From an uncultured Lachnospiraceae bacterium (GTDB lineage Bacteria > Bacillota > Clostridia > Lachnospirales > Lachnospiraceae), in the NCBI GenBank assembly GCA_902493385.1, contig CABUPO010000007.1, forward strand, positions 62,001 through 126,000: 64,000 nucleotides of DNA. The letters run 5' to 3'. The notes beneath the pieces were generated by a model, which had not been told where the DNA came from, did no database searches, and worked only from the letters and a program-made list of their open reading frames with translations. Both the position numbers and the translations under genes were made by a program. Of the stretch, positions 35,379-43,834 are shown piece by piece (within the stretch, counting starts at the first letter, position 1; each line of letters opens with the position of its first letter).

Positions 35379-36716
35379 ATGAGCGTTATAAAAAGTAAAG
35401 AGTATATTGATATAATTGAAAAAGATATTAAAGGGCACAGTATATCTGCAGAAGAAGAGCATGATTATATAATTAATTCCACTGCAAAATATCATGGGAA
35501 TTATGTCAGGACATGTTATATGCCTAAAATTTTCTCGGAAGAGGAATATAATTATTTTAAAGAGATAACAGAAGTTTTATATTCTATATTTGAAAAGATA
35601 ATTAACAGATATTTTGATGATGAAGAGTACAGGAAGCGTTTCGGATTTGACGAAAGGCTTACTGAGCTTATATTAAGATGCGACAGAAGATTCCTTACGA
35701 TACCTGTTGCGAGGATTGACATATTTTATAATGAAGAAACAGGAGATTTTAAGTTCTGTGAGTTCAATACCGACGGTTCAAGCGCCATGAATGAAGACAG
35801 GGAGCTTAATAATGCGGTAAGTAAAACTATAGCTTTTCAGGAATTTGTAAAAAGCAATAAGGTAAAGGTATGCGAGCTGTTTTATTCATGGATAGACGAG
35901 ATGGAAAGAATGTATTCTGAAAGAATGGGCGGCGCACAGCCTTGCAATATTGTCATAGCTGATTTTCTTGAGAGTGCGTCTATGGAAGAATTTGAGGTGT
36001 TCCTTTCGTGTTTTAAGAACAGGGGATATAATGCTGAAATATGTGAGATAAGAGATATGGTTTATGACGGACGCAGTCTGTATACTCCGTCGGGAATGAG
36101 GGTAGACGCAGTGTACAGAAGGGCCGTTACAAGCGATATAATGAAGCATTATGACGAAGTTACAGATTTTATATCGGCGGTCAGAGATGGAAATGTGGCG
36201 CTGTTCGGAGATTTTTTCACGCAGATTGCACACAATAAAATACTTTTTAAGCTTATGTGGGAAGACGATACCCTTAATATGCTTGATGAAAAGCAAAGAG
36301 AGTTTGTTATAAAGCATGTGCCTGAAACGTATGCGGCAAAAGATGTGCAGGTAAAAGAGATTATAGACAATAAGGATATGTATATATTAAAGCCTGAGGA
36401 CTCGTACGGCTCAAAGGGGGTATTTCCCGGAATAAGCTATACCGATGAACAGTGGAATGAGATTGTCAGTGATAATATTGATTTTGACAATTATATAATT
36501 CAGGAATTTTATACGCCATATAAGAGCAGTAATTATATTTTGGAAAATAAAACGCTTACCAGGAAGCAGTTTTATAATCTGACAGGACTTTATATGTATA
36601 ACGGGAAGCTTAAGGGAATATATTCGAGAATATCAAAGGACCCTGTAATTTCCACACAATATAATGAAATGGCGCTGCCGACGATTATTATTCCTAATGA
36701 AAAAATAAATATTTAA
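35379..36716 (+). CDS. glutathionylspermidine-synthase-like / circularly permuted ATP-grasp protein
   Basis: This 445-residue protein is a probable carboxylate-amine ligase of the ATP-grasp superfamily. RIDIFYNEETGDFKFCEFNTDGSSAMNE matches the pre-ATP-grasp region of glutathionylspermidine synthase-type proteins, IAHNKILFKLMW a helix preceding the nucleotide site, and YILKPEDSYGSKGVFPG the ATP-binding loop. The usual E/N metal ligands near the C-terminus are not obvious by eye. No partner gene points to its substrate; it stands alone between the esterase and asd. Function is unknown. Confidence 0.7.
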   Translation: MSVIKSKEYIDIIEKDIKGHSISAEEEHDYIINSTAKYHGNYVRTCYMPKIFSEEEYNYFKEITEVLYSIFEKIINRYFDDEEYRKRFGFDERLTELILRCDRRFLTIPVARIDIFYNEETGDFKFCEFNTDGSSAMNEDRELNNAVSKTIAFQEFVKSNKVKVCELFYSWIDEMERMYSERMGGAQPCNIVIADFLESASMEEFEVFLSCFKNRGYNAEICEIRDMVYDGRSLYTPSGMRVDAVYRRAVTSDIMKHYDEVTDFISAVRDGNVALFGDFFTQIAHNKILFKLMWEDDTLNMLDEKQREFVIKHVPETYAAKDVQVKEIIDNKDMYILKPEDSYGSKGVFPGISYTDEQWNEIVSDNIDFDNYIIQEFYTPYKSSNYILENKTLTRKQFYNLTGLYMYNGKLKGIYSRISKDPVISTQYNEMALPTIIIPNEKINI

Positions 36717-36796
36717 GAAAAAATAATATTTACTATTTTATTCTGACAGATATTATTGTAAAATAAAGCGAATATGTTTACCGGGAGGATTAAAAA

Positions 36797-37882
36797 ATGA
36801 GCAGCAAGTTGAAGGTAGGTATTTTAGGCGGAACAGGAATGGTAGGACAGAGATTCATTTCCCTTCTTGAGAACCATCCCTGGTTTGAAGTAGTATGTAT
36901 CGCGGCAAGCCCGAGAAGCGCTGGCAAGACCTATGAGGAAGCAGTAGGCGGACGCTGGAAGATGACTACACCTATGCCTGAAGCTGTAAAAGGTATTATT
37001 GTAAATGATGTAAATGATGTTGAGAAAGTAAGCAGTCAGGTGGATTTTGTATTTAGCGCAGTTGATATGACTAAGGAAGAGATACGCGCAATAGAAGAGG
37101 CTTATGCCAGGACAGAGACGCCTGTCGTATCCAATAACAGCGCACACAGATGGACACAGGACGTGCCTATGGTTGTACCGGAGATTAATCCGGAGCATCT
37201 TTGCATAATAGACGCTCAGAAAAAGCGTCTGAATACAGAGAGAGGATTTATTGTTGTAAAGCCTAACTGTTCAATTCAGAGTTATACGCCTGCACTCCAT
37301 GCGCTGCGTGAATATAATCCGCAAAAGGTTGTTGTTTCAACATATCAGGCGATATCAGGAGCAGGCAAAACATTTAAGGACTGGCCAGAGATGGAAGGCA
37401 ATATAATTCCATATATCGGAGGCGAAGAAGAAAAGAGCGAGAAAGAGCCTTTAAGAATATGGGGCAAGGCTGAGAACGGAGTTATTGTTCCGGCAGCGTC
37501 GCCTGTTATTACAAGCCAGTGTATAAGAGTTCCTGTACTTAATGGACATACTGCGACTGTATTTGTTACTTTTGAAAAGAAGCCTGAGAAGGAAGCAGTA
37601 ATTGAAGCATGGAATTCTTATAAGGGACTTCCGCAGGAGCTTGAGCTTCCAAGCGCGCCAAAGCAGTTCATTAAGTATATGGAAGAGGATAACAGACCGC
37701 AGGTTGCGCTTGATGTTGATTATGAGAATGGAATGGGCGTAACGCTCGGAAGACTTCGTGAGGATATAATATTTGATTATAAGTTTGTAGGTCTTTCACA
37801 TAATACTGTAAGAGGCGCGGCAGGCGGCGCGGTTCTTATTGCAGAGCTTCTTACTGCACAGGAAAGAATACAGGCAAAATAA
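36797..37882 (+). CDS. asd: aspartate-semialdehyde dehydrogenase (archaeal/fungal-type)
   Basis: Asd reduces aspartyl phosphate to the semialdehyde for lysine, DAP, threonine and methionine. The 361-residue protein has the NADP fold GILGGTGMVGQRF, the catalytic cysteine in VVKPNCSIQSYTPAL, AISGAGKTFKDWPEM, and the catalytic His in RVPVLNGHTATVFV. These spellings belong to the archaeal/fungal class rather than the common bacterial form. GGGAGG precedes ATG. It supplies the pathway that also uses dapF in this window. Confidence 0.94.
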   Translation: MSSKLKVGILGGTGMVGQRFISLLENHPWFEVVCIAASPRSAGKTYEEAVGGRWKMTTPMPEAVKGIIVNDVNDVEKVSSQVDFVFSAVDMTKEEIRAIEEAYARTETPVVSNNSAHRWTQDVPMVVPEINPEHLCIIDAQKKRLNTERGFIVVKPNCSIQSYTPALHALREYNPQKVVVSTYQAISGAGKTFKDWPEMEGNIIPYIGGEEEKSEKEPLRIWGKAENGVIVPAASPVITSQCIRVPVLNGHTATVFVTFEKKPEKEAVIEAWNSYKGLPQELELPSAPKQFIKYMEEDNRPQVALDVDYENGMGVTLGRLREDIIFDYKFVGLSHNTVRGAAGGAVLIAELLTAQERIQAK

Positions 37883-37918
37883 AACCTGTAACTACATGGA
37901 TTGAAAGGCGGTATATAT

Positions 37919-39199
37919 ATGCTTCTTGTCAGGGATGGATTTTTAGTTGATCCGGTTTCGGGACGTAACGGTATATTTGATATCCTTATAGAAGACGGCC
38001 ATGTCGCAGATGTAGATACATGTATAGAAGTAAAAGATTCATATGAGGTTATAGATGCCAAAGGAAAGTATATTATGCCGGGATTCGTGGATTTGCATGA
38101 GCATTTCCGCGAGCCCGGCTATACTTATAAGGAGACGGTAAAGACCGGTTCTATGGCGGCTGCAAGAGGTGGATTTACTTCTGTATTTTGTATGCCTAAT
38201 ACGAAGCCTGTGACAGACAGTAAGGATAGTTATGACGCGCTTATTGATATAATAAAAAATGACGCCTGCATAAACGTATTTCCTGTAGGAGCCATTACAA
38301 AAGGCCAGATGGGAAATGAGCTTTCAGAGATTGAAAAGATGGCAGCAAGCGGCATGAAAGCTGTAAGTGAAGACGGTAAATCCGTAATGAATTCACTTTT
38401 ATGCAGAGAAGGCATGAAGCTTGCAAAAGAGCTTGATATTCCTGTGTTTGCACATTGTGAGGATATTGACCTTGTATGCGGCGGCGTTATGAACGAGGGA
38501 AAAAGGGCGAAAGAGCTCAATCTTAAAGGAATTACTAATGCAGTAGAAGATATAATTGCGGCAAGGGATATTCTTCTTGCAAAAGAAACCGGCGCCAGAT
38601 TACATTTGTGCCATGTATCTACAAGAGACAGTGTTAAGATGATTAAGCTTGCAAAAGAGGATGGAGTTAATGTGACCGGCGAGGTATGTCCGCATCATTT
38701 TACATTGTGTGATGAAGATATACCTTCGGATGACTCTAATTATAAGATGAATCCTCCGCTTCGTTCACGTGCTGATAAAGAAGCTCTTATTGACGGTATA
38801 AGAACAGGAGTTATTGACGTAATTTCCACAGACCATGCGCCTCATTCTGCAGAGGAAAAGAGCGGTTCAATGAACGCATCGCCGTTCGGAATAGTAGGCT
38901 CTGAGACGGCATTTGCTCTGTCGTATACGGAGCTTGTGGAAAAGGGATATTTAACTCTTTTTGAGCTTGTAAAATGCATGAGTGCCAATCCGGCACGAAT
39001 TGCGGGAATAGACAGAGGAAGCTTAAGTGTTGGTGCGACAGCTGATTTTGTTATTGCGGACATTGGCACATGGTATGAGATTAACCCTGATACATTTCTT
39101 TCAAAAGGAAAGAATACACCTTTTGCCGGATACAGGGTAAAGGGAAGGATAGAAAAGACCTTTGTTGGCGGACGAAAGGTCTATGAGGAGGATAAATAA
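37919..39199 (+). CDS. pyrC: dihydroorotase
   Basis: This class I dihydroorotase (426 residues) closes carbamoyl-aspartate to dihydroorotate. Metal and catalytic motifs are VDLHEHFREPGYTYKE, MPNTKPVTDS, FAHCEDIDLV, HLCHVSTRDS, EVCPHHF and STDHAPHS. The HEHFRE spelling replaces the usual HVHFRE but keeps both histidines. ATG 37919 follows AAAGGCGG; an in-frame ATG at 37901 lacks an RBS. Its stop overlaps the pyrF start (TAATG), so the two are coupled. Confidence 0.94.
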   Translation: MLLVRDGFLVDPVSGRNGIFDILIEDGHVADVDTCIEVKDSYEVIDAKGKYIMPGFVDLHEHFREPGYTYKETVKTGSMAAARGGFTSVFCMPNTKPVTDSKDSYDALIDIIKNDACINVFPVGAITKGQMGNELSEIEKMAASGMKAVSEDGKSVMNSLLCREGMKLAKELDIPVFAHCEDIDLVCGGVMNEGKRAKELNLKGITNAVEDIIAARDILLAKETGARLHLCHVSTRDSVKMIKLAKEDGVNVTGEVCPHHFTLCDEDIPSDDSNYKMNPPLRSRADKEALIDGIRTGVIDVISTDHAPHSAEEKSGSMNASPFGIVGSETAFALSYTELVEKGYLTLFELVKCMSANPARIAGIDRGSLSVGATADFVIADIGTWYEINPDTFLSKGKNTPFAGYRVKGRIEKTFVGGRKVYEEDK

Positions 39200-40116
39200 T
39201 GATTAATAAGCTTGTTGAAAAGATTAAAAAGACTGAAGCTCCTATAGTAGTGGGGCTTGATCCGATGCTTTCTTATATACCTGATTTTATTAAGGAAAAG
39301 GCGTATAAGGAATATGGAGAGACCTTAGATGGCGCGGCAGAAGCGGTATGGGAATATAATAAAGGTATTATTGACGCAGTATATGACCTTGTGCCTGCCG
39401 TTAAGCCGCAGATTGCGATGTACGAGCAATTCGGACTGCCGGGACTTGGCGCATTTAAAAGGACTGTGGACTATTGTAAGGAAAAGGGACTTGTAGTGAT
39501 AGGAGATATTAAACGTGGAGATATTGGCTCTACATCAGCAGCATATGCGGTTGGCCATATTGGAAGGGTCGAGGTAGGCAGCAGCTCATATTCTCCGTTT
39601 GACGAGGATTTTATTACGGTTAATCCTTATCTGGGCTCGGACGGAATTAATCCGTTTATCGACGTATGCAGGAAAGAAAATAAGGGAATGTTTATCCTTG
39701 TTAAAACGTCTAACCCATCAAGCGGAGAATTTCAGGACAGGCTGATTGACGGAAGGCCTTTGTATGAGCATGTGGCCGAGAAGGTTAATGAATGGGGCAG
39801 CTCGCTTATGGGCGATTCATACAGCTATGTTGGAGCTGTGGTAGGCGCAACTTATCCTGAGATGGGCAAGCTTCTTAGAAAGCTTATGCCAAAATCATAT
39901 ATTCTTGTGCCGGGCTACGGCGCACAGGGAGGCTGCGGAAAAGATCTTGCAGGATTCTTTAATGAGGACGGACTGGGAGCAATAGTTAATTCTTCAAGAG
40001 GAATAATAGCGGCCTATAAGCAGGAGGCTTACAGCATGTATGGCGATACCGGTTATGCGGACGCATCAAGGGCTGCAGTGCTTGCGATGAAGGAGGACCT
40101 TAAACAGGCGATATAA
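39199..40116 (+). CDS. pyrF: orotidine-5'-phosphate decarboxylase (type 2)
   Basis: The 305-residue enzyme makes UMP from OMP. The long-form (type 2) OMP decarboxylase blocks are VVGLDPMLSYIP, PQIAMYEQFG, the catalytic VIGDIKRGDIGSTSAAYA with Lys and two Asp, TVNPYLGSDGI and ILVPGYGAQGG. GAGGAGG precedes the ATG. A strong terminator follows; the other pyrimidine genes resume 8.6 kb later. Confidence 0.95.
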   Translation: MINKLVEKIKKTEAPIVVGLDPMLSYIPDFIKEKAYKEYGETLDGAAEAVWEYNKGIIDAVYDLVPAVKPQIAMYEQFGLPGLGAFKRTVDYCKEKGLVVIGDIKRGDIGSTSAAYAVGHIGRVEVGSSSYSPFDEDFITVNPYLGSDGINPFIDVCRKENKGMFILVKTSNPSSGEFQDRLIDGRPLYEHVAEKVNEWGSSLMGDSYSYVGAVVGATYPEMGKLLRKLMPKSYILVPGYGAQGGCGKDLAGFFNEDGLGAIVNSSRGIIAAYKQEAYSMYGDTGYADASRAAVLAMKEDLKQAI

Positions 40117-40151
40117 TAATACTTAATATAAAATTAATACATTTTGCTTTC

Positions 40152-40190
40152 TAACCCGGACACGATATGTCCGGGTTAAGCTTTATTATC
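40152..40190 (+). terminator. intrinsic terminator after pyrF
   Basis: A 10-bp perfect stem (TAACCCGGAC 40152-40161 with GTCCGGGTTA 40169-40178) with a 7-base loop, followed by AGCTTTATT. Confidence 0.8.
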
Positions 40191-40242
40191 TGTCACAGTA
40201 CATGAAATATATGTGCAGAAATGATAATAAAGGAGAAGCAAA

Positions 40243-40500
40243 ATGGAAGAAAAAAGTGAAATCAAATCGCTCAGAGGAGCAAAAAGAAAAGTATACCATG
40301 CAGAAGGCGGCTGCCTGAAAGCGGTATATTCACCATATGACATGCATTACTATGACGGGGAGACTAATAAGTACCATACTCCCGACAACAGCCTGATGCG
40401 TGATGATGAAGGAAGATACTATGTAAACAAAAGAGGAAGCTTTAAGGCACGTTTCAGCCGCATGGAAGAAGATGACCTCCTACTTGATTGTATAAAGTAA
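40243..40500 (+). CDS. small hypothetical protein
   Basis: The 85-residue soluble protein of unknown function is rich in charged and aromatic residues (GGCLKAVYSPYDMHYYDGE, DDEGRYYVNKRGSFKARF). AAAGGAGAA stands eight bases before ATG. There is no signal peptide, membrane segment or recognised motif. It is monocistronic after the pyrF terminator, at the left edge of the accessory block, and I do not recognise a family. Confidence 0.6.
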   Translation: MEEKSEIKSLRGAKRKVYHAEGGCLKAVYSPYDMHYYDGETNKYHTPDNSLMRDDEGRYYVNKRGSFKARFSRMEEDDLLLDCIK

Positions 40501-40547
40501 AATTCGTTGACGTTTATAGTAAAAAATAATATAATTATAAAAACTAT

Positions 40548-40586
40548 AACAAATTTTGTAGAAAGAACAGAAGAAGCCCTTTGTAT
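40548..40586 (+). repeat. left copy of a 39-bp imperfect direct repeat
   Basis: It matches 43658-43696 at 35 of 39 bases, with a core AGAAGAAGCCCTTTGTAT identical in both. It lies in a 265-base stretch with no gene. The copies bracket the three-gene GNAT/ASCH cluster and the preceding membrane protein gene. Confidence 0.75.
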
Positions 40587-40765
40587 GAATAAAATAAATG
40601 CGGCGATATAAAGAGTAAAAACGGTGTCGCATACATCTAAAGATATTCTGTTAAATTTGCAAATAATAGAATGTACAAGGATTTTAGAACACAGTATAAA
40701 AATGTATGTACTTTTAACAATACCAAAAGATGGTAGCACGATATGCGTTTTAATGGGGGATAGTT

Positions 40766-41275
40766 ATGGATTGGAATTTGTTTTGGACAGCATTTGGCGC
40801 AATAGGCGGTACTGTAGGTGCACTTGCAACAACGGCAGCAGTTATGGTTGCATTGTGGCAGACAAAGTATAGCCAAAAGAAGTCGATGAAATTAAGTTTT
40901 TCTGATAATCATATGCTGTACAATCAGAACAATGGACAAACAGTAAAATTTATAGGAGTTAGTGCATCAAATACAGGAAACCGGAAAGTTATAATATCCT
41001 GTTGGGGAATTCATATGAAGAAAAATGATGCCTTGGTGGTTACACCGTTGGAAGTAAGTGGTTTAGAGAAGTTTGCCTATATAAAACTTCCAAAGGTATT
41101 AGAGTTAGAAGAATCTGTTGATTTGTTATGGCAGACAGATAGATTCAAGGCATTTCTCCAAAATAATATTGATAATATCAAGAATAATAAACCTTTAATA
41201 TTTTTTGTACAAGATAGCACGGGGAAACGATATGAGGTTAAAACAAAAAAGAAAGCCAGTGAGTATATGAAATAG
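40766..41275 (+). CDS. membrane-anchored hypothetical protein
   Basis: The 169-residue protein has one N-terminal transmembrane segment (about residues 5-30, FGAIGGTVGALATTAAVMVALW). A soluble, beta-rich region follows, ending FVQDSTGKRYEVKTKKKA, probably on the cytoplasmic side. Proteins of this layout are common near phage or plasmid genes, but I cannot name a family. GGGGATAG precedes ATG. Codon use is more AT-rich than the flanking housekeeping genes. Confidence 0.65.
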   Translation: MDWNLFWTAFGAIGGTVGALATTAAVMVALWQTKYSQKKSMKLSFSDNHMLYNQNNGQTVKFIGVSASNTGNRKVIISCWGIHMKKNDALVVTPLEVSGLEKFAYIKLPKVLELEESVDLLWQTDRFKAFLQNNIDNIKNNKPLIFFVQDSTGKRYEVKTKKKASEYMK

Positions 41276-41397
41276 ATAGAATACTAAATAAGAGTGGACT
41301 GAATTAAGGAATTGAAAGTATAGTTAGCAAAACAAACATATTTTTTGTTTATTATAGAATGGAATAAAATTATGCTTTAGAAAATATAAAATAACAC

Positions 41398-41426
41398 TTG
41401 GAATATCTATTGAAATGTGGTATCCT
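41398..41426 (+). promoter_or_regulatory. promoter of the kinase-GNAT-ASCH operon
   Basis: TTGGAA (41398-41403), a 17-base spacer and TATCCT (41421-41426), 39 bases before the ATG at 41466. Confidence 0.5.
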
Positions 41427-41465
41427 GAAATCAGAACATATATTCGATACAAAGAGGTAGTGTTT

Positions 41466-41987
41466 ATGATATTTGTTAGTGGTATTCATGGAGTGGGTAA
41501 AACATATTTTTGCAATATGATAAAAGATAAATTGGGAATAAAAAATTATTCGTCGAGTCAATTAATTGCAGGAAGGCGAGAAAAAAGTTTTTCAGCAGAT
41601 AAATTTGTTTCAGATATTGATGATAATCAAGTGCTATTATTGGATGCAATTAATGAATTACGGCAAATTGATGAAGAATTTATTTTGGATGGACATTTTT
41701 GTCTGCTGAATGAGGAAGGTGTAATTACAAGAATTCCAATGGAAACTTACACTTTACTAAAACCAGATACAATGATTTTATTGTTGGAAAATCCTAAGAT
41801 AATTGCAGAACGAAGGTTTCAAAGAGATGGAATCCGACAGGACGAACGTGCTATTAATGACTTTCAATGTGCTGAAAAAGCGTATGCGACAGAAATTGCG
41901 GGACAACTTAACATTTCATTGGAGGTATCTAATGGTGCATCAGATTTGGGGCGAATAGTGGAAATTATTAAAACAGGAGGATGCTAA
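41466..41987 (+). CDS. P-loop nucleotide kinase-like protein
   Basis: The 173-residue protein begins MIFVSGIHGVGKTYF, a Walker A loop (GIHGVGKT, residues 6-13) of the adenylate/shikimate-kinase-like type. Further along come LDGHFCLL (a DGH strand typical of Walker B in these kinases), MILLLENP and ERRFQRDGIRQ, an Arg-rich lid-like segment. The substrate is unknown; similar small P-loop proteins phosphorylate nucleosides, nucleotides or RNA ends. It is the first of three genes: only one base separates it from the GNAT gene. ATG 41466 follows AGAGGTAG. Confidence 0.72.
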   Translation: MIFVSGIHGVGKTYFCNMIKDKLGIKNYSSSQLIAGRREKSFSADKFVSDIDDNQVLLLDAINELRQIDEEFILDGHFCLLNEEGVITRIPMETYTLLKPDTMILLLENPKIIAERRFQRDGIRQDERAINDFQCAEKAYATEIAGQLNISLEVSNGASDLGRIVEIIKTGGC

Positions 41988-41988
41988 T

Positions 41989-43089
41989 ATGGCGGGAAGG
42001 TTTTCATTAAAGAAATTTGCAGACATTAATCTTAATGATGAGTTTTTTGATTCATTGAAAGCGGATTATCCTGGTACGGAAAATAGTACGGGGTTTATTG
42101 AGTGGTTTGCAAAAAAAGCAGAAATGGGAGCTACAGCACTTGTTTTTGAGGATGAGATAGGTGTAGGAGCATTTGTTGTATTAAAAATTGAAGAAGAGGA
42201 AATTGAATTGCAGAGTGCTGTTTTACCTAAAATGGAAAGATTGAAAATTAGCACATTTCGAATATCTGAGAGATATCGCAGACAGCGTATTGGGGAGGGA
42301 GCAATCGGGTTGCTTTTATGGAAATGGTTGCAATTAAAATGTGATGAAGTTTATGTGACAGTTTTTGATAAACATACTACGTTGATTTCACAGTTTGAAA
42401 GATTTGGTTTTCAAAAGTGTGGTGTGAATTTGAATGGGGAGAATGTTTTGATAAAAAGCCGTAAAAAGATTGACTTTAGTGACCCGTATAAAGCCTTTCC
42501 ATTTATAAAAGATGGTTTTGACCATGCCGGTTATATTATTATTGATGATTATTATCATGATACAATGTTTGCATATTCAGAGCTTGCGAATACAGCATCA
42601 TTACAATCGGAGATTAGTAGTAGTGTTAGTAATGGGCTTAGTAAAATATATGTGGGGCAAGCACCGAACATAAATCATAAGGTTGGAGAACCAGTTTTGG
42701 TTTATCGTCGTTATACCCAAGGTACAGGGAAGCGATACCGTTCTTGTATTACCTCATATTGTGTAGTGACAGATGTTGTTCAGGCTAAAATAAACAACAA
42801 ATATTTGATGAGTTTTGATGATTTGAAACAGCGTATTGGGAATAAGTCTGTGTTTAATGAAAGTGAACTGCAAAAGCAATACCATGAATATAGGAATGTG
42901 ACTGTGGTTGAAATGCTTTATTATGGTTATTTTGGTGCCGGAAACAATGTAAATTTGGATTGGCTTGATCGGCAGGGATGTTGGGCAGATCAGGGACAAT
43001 ATCCAACAGAAGTTCATCTGACAACAAATCAATTTAAAAAAGTCCTAATGGAGGGAAATGTCAATGTGTCAAATGTTATTATCAATTAA
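41989..43089 (+). CDS. GNAT acetyltransferase with PUA-like C-terminal domain
   Basis: The protein has 366 residues. The N-terminal 160 residues form a GNAT domain with the acetyl-CoA motif RYRRQRIGEG (residues 95-104) and YVTVFDKHTTLISQFERFGF. The remaining 200 residues include PVLVYRRYTQGTGKRYRSCITSYCVVTDVV, which has the pattern of PUA/EVE-type RNA- or modified-base-binding domains (the quotation is split by family, the match is by eye). It lies between a kinase-like gene and an ASCH gene and overlaps the latter by 26 bases. Acetylation of a nucleoside, tRNA or aminoacyl group is a possible role, unproven. Confidence 0.72.
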   Translation: MAGRFSLKKFADINLNDEFFDSLKADYPGTENSTGFIEWFAKKAEMGATALVFEDEIGVGAFVVLKIEEEEIELQSAVLPKMERLKISTFRISERYRRQRIGEGAIGLLLWKWLQLKCDEVYVTVFDKHTTLISQFERFGFQKCGVNLNGENVLIKSRKKIDFSDPYKAFPFIKDGFDHAGYIIIDDYYHDTMFAYSELANTASLQSEISSSVSNGLSKIYVGQAPNINHKVGEPVLVYRRYTQGTGKRYRSCITSYCVVTDVVQAKINNKYLMSFDDLKQRIGNKSVFNESELQKQYHEYRNVTVVEMLYYGYFGAGNNVNLDWLDRQGCWADQGQYPTEVHLTTNQFKKVLMEGNVNVSNVIIN

Positions 43090-43444
43090 TCCGGAGTATG
43101 TAGAAAGTATTCTACAAGGTAAAAAAGTATATGAATATCGGAAATTTCGTTGTCGGGATGATGTTGATAAGATTATAATATACGCAACGGCTCCTCAGCA
43201 ACAAGTTGTAGCGGAAGCAGAAATTGCTGATATTATTGAGGATGATATATTAAGTGTTTGGCGACAAACCAAGAAGTATTCGGGTATTACATATGCTTTT
43301 TTTAGAAAATATTACAAAGGGAAGAAAAAGGCAGTTGCCTATCATTTGGAAAATATAGTTATATATGAGAAACCACTTGCATTAAAGGATATTGGAGTGT
43401 CCTGTGCCCCACAGTCTTATAGATATATTTCTATGGAAACATAA
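43064..43444 (+). CDS. ASCH-domain protein
   Basis: A single-domain protein of 126 residues from the ASCH/PUA-like superfamily: MLLSINPEYVESILQGKK then VYEYRKF (K20, K21, E24, R26), then IIIYATAPQQQVVAEAEI. ASCH domains bind RNA or modified bases, and E. coli YqfB of this superfamily hydrolyses N4-acetylcytidine. ATG 43064 is preferred because GGAGGG stands eight bases upstream inside the GNAT gene. The reading frame overlaps the GNAT stop, so translation is coupled. Confidence 0.78.
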   Translation: MCQMLLSINPEYVESILQGKKVYEYRKFRCRDDVDKIIIYATAPQQQVVAEAEIADIIEDDILSVWRQTKKYSGITYAFFRKYYKGKKKAVAYHLENIVIYEKPLALKDIGVSCAPQSYRYISMET

Positions 43445-43485
43445 AGGTTGATATGTGTTTTTTATTAAATTAAAGAGGCGACAAA

Positions 43486-43671
43486 ATGTTTTTTCAAGAA
43501 AGAATGTTTAATCCGACTTATGTAAGCAGGAACTATTACAACCAGATACAAACACAGATTGATAACTATAATTTTAAATAGAATATTGAAGTTGAAAAAG
43601 CGGTAAAAGCAACATATGATTTGTGTAGTGCTGTTAAAAATATGGACGAACAGCATCAACAAGATTTGTAG
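43486..43671 (+). pseudogene. small ORF interrupted by an in-frame TAG
   Basis: After GAGGCG and ATG 43486 the frame encodes MFFQERMFNPTYVSRNYYNQ and continues to TAG at 43579-43581. Reading on past the stop gives IEVEKAVKATYDLCSAVK and ends at TAG 43669-43671, for about 61 codons. The sequence on both sides of the stop looks like one small helical protein of a type I recall from Lachnospiraceae prophage or mobile regions. A CAG to TAG change would explain it. The right copy of the 39-bp repeat begins in its last codons. Confidence 0.5.
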
Positions 43672-43696
43672 AGAGAGCAGAAGAAGCCCTTTGTAT
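43658..43696 (+). repeat. right copy of the 39-bp imperfect direct repeat
   Basis: It has 35 of 39 bases in common with 40548-40586. It covers the last codons of the interrupted small ORF and 25 bases beyond. The stretch 43672-43834 downstream contains no gene that I can support, only the ECF-like promoter. Confidence 0.75.
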
Positions 43697-43792
43697 CAAC
43701 ATCTCAAAGGTGTTTTCAAATATAGACTGGAAGGATTATTCTCTTACATCCCGCCCCTGTTATCTTTCTTTTATAAATTATAAAAAAGTTCC

Positions 43793-43816
43793 AACCTTTT
43801 CAGATTCGCGTGTCTA
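43793..43816 (+). promoter_or_regulatory. ECF-sigma-like promoter before the sigma-factor gene
   Basis: CCAACCTTTT (AACC at 43793-43796) and CGTGTCTA (43809-43816) are spaced as in ECF-sigma promoters, which have an AAC-type -35 and a CGTC/GTCTA-type -10. There is no good sigma-A promoter nearby. It lies about 20 bases before the ATG, which suggests autoregulation. Confidence 0.5.
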
Positions 43817-43834
43817 TATGGGTGAAAGCTTTCA

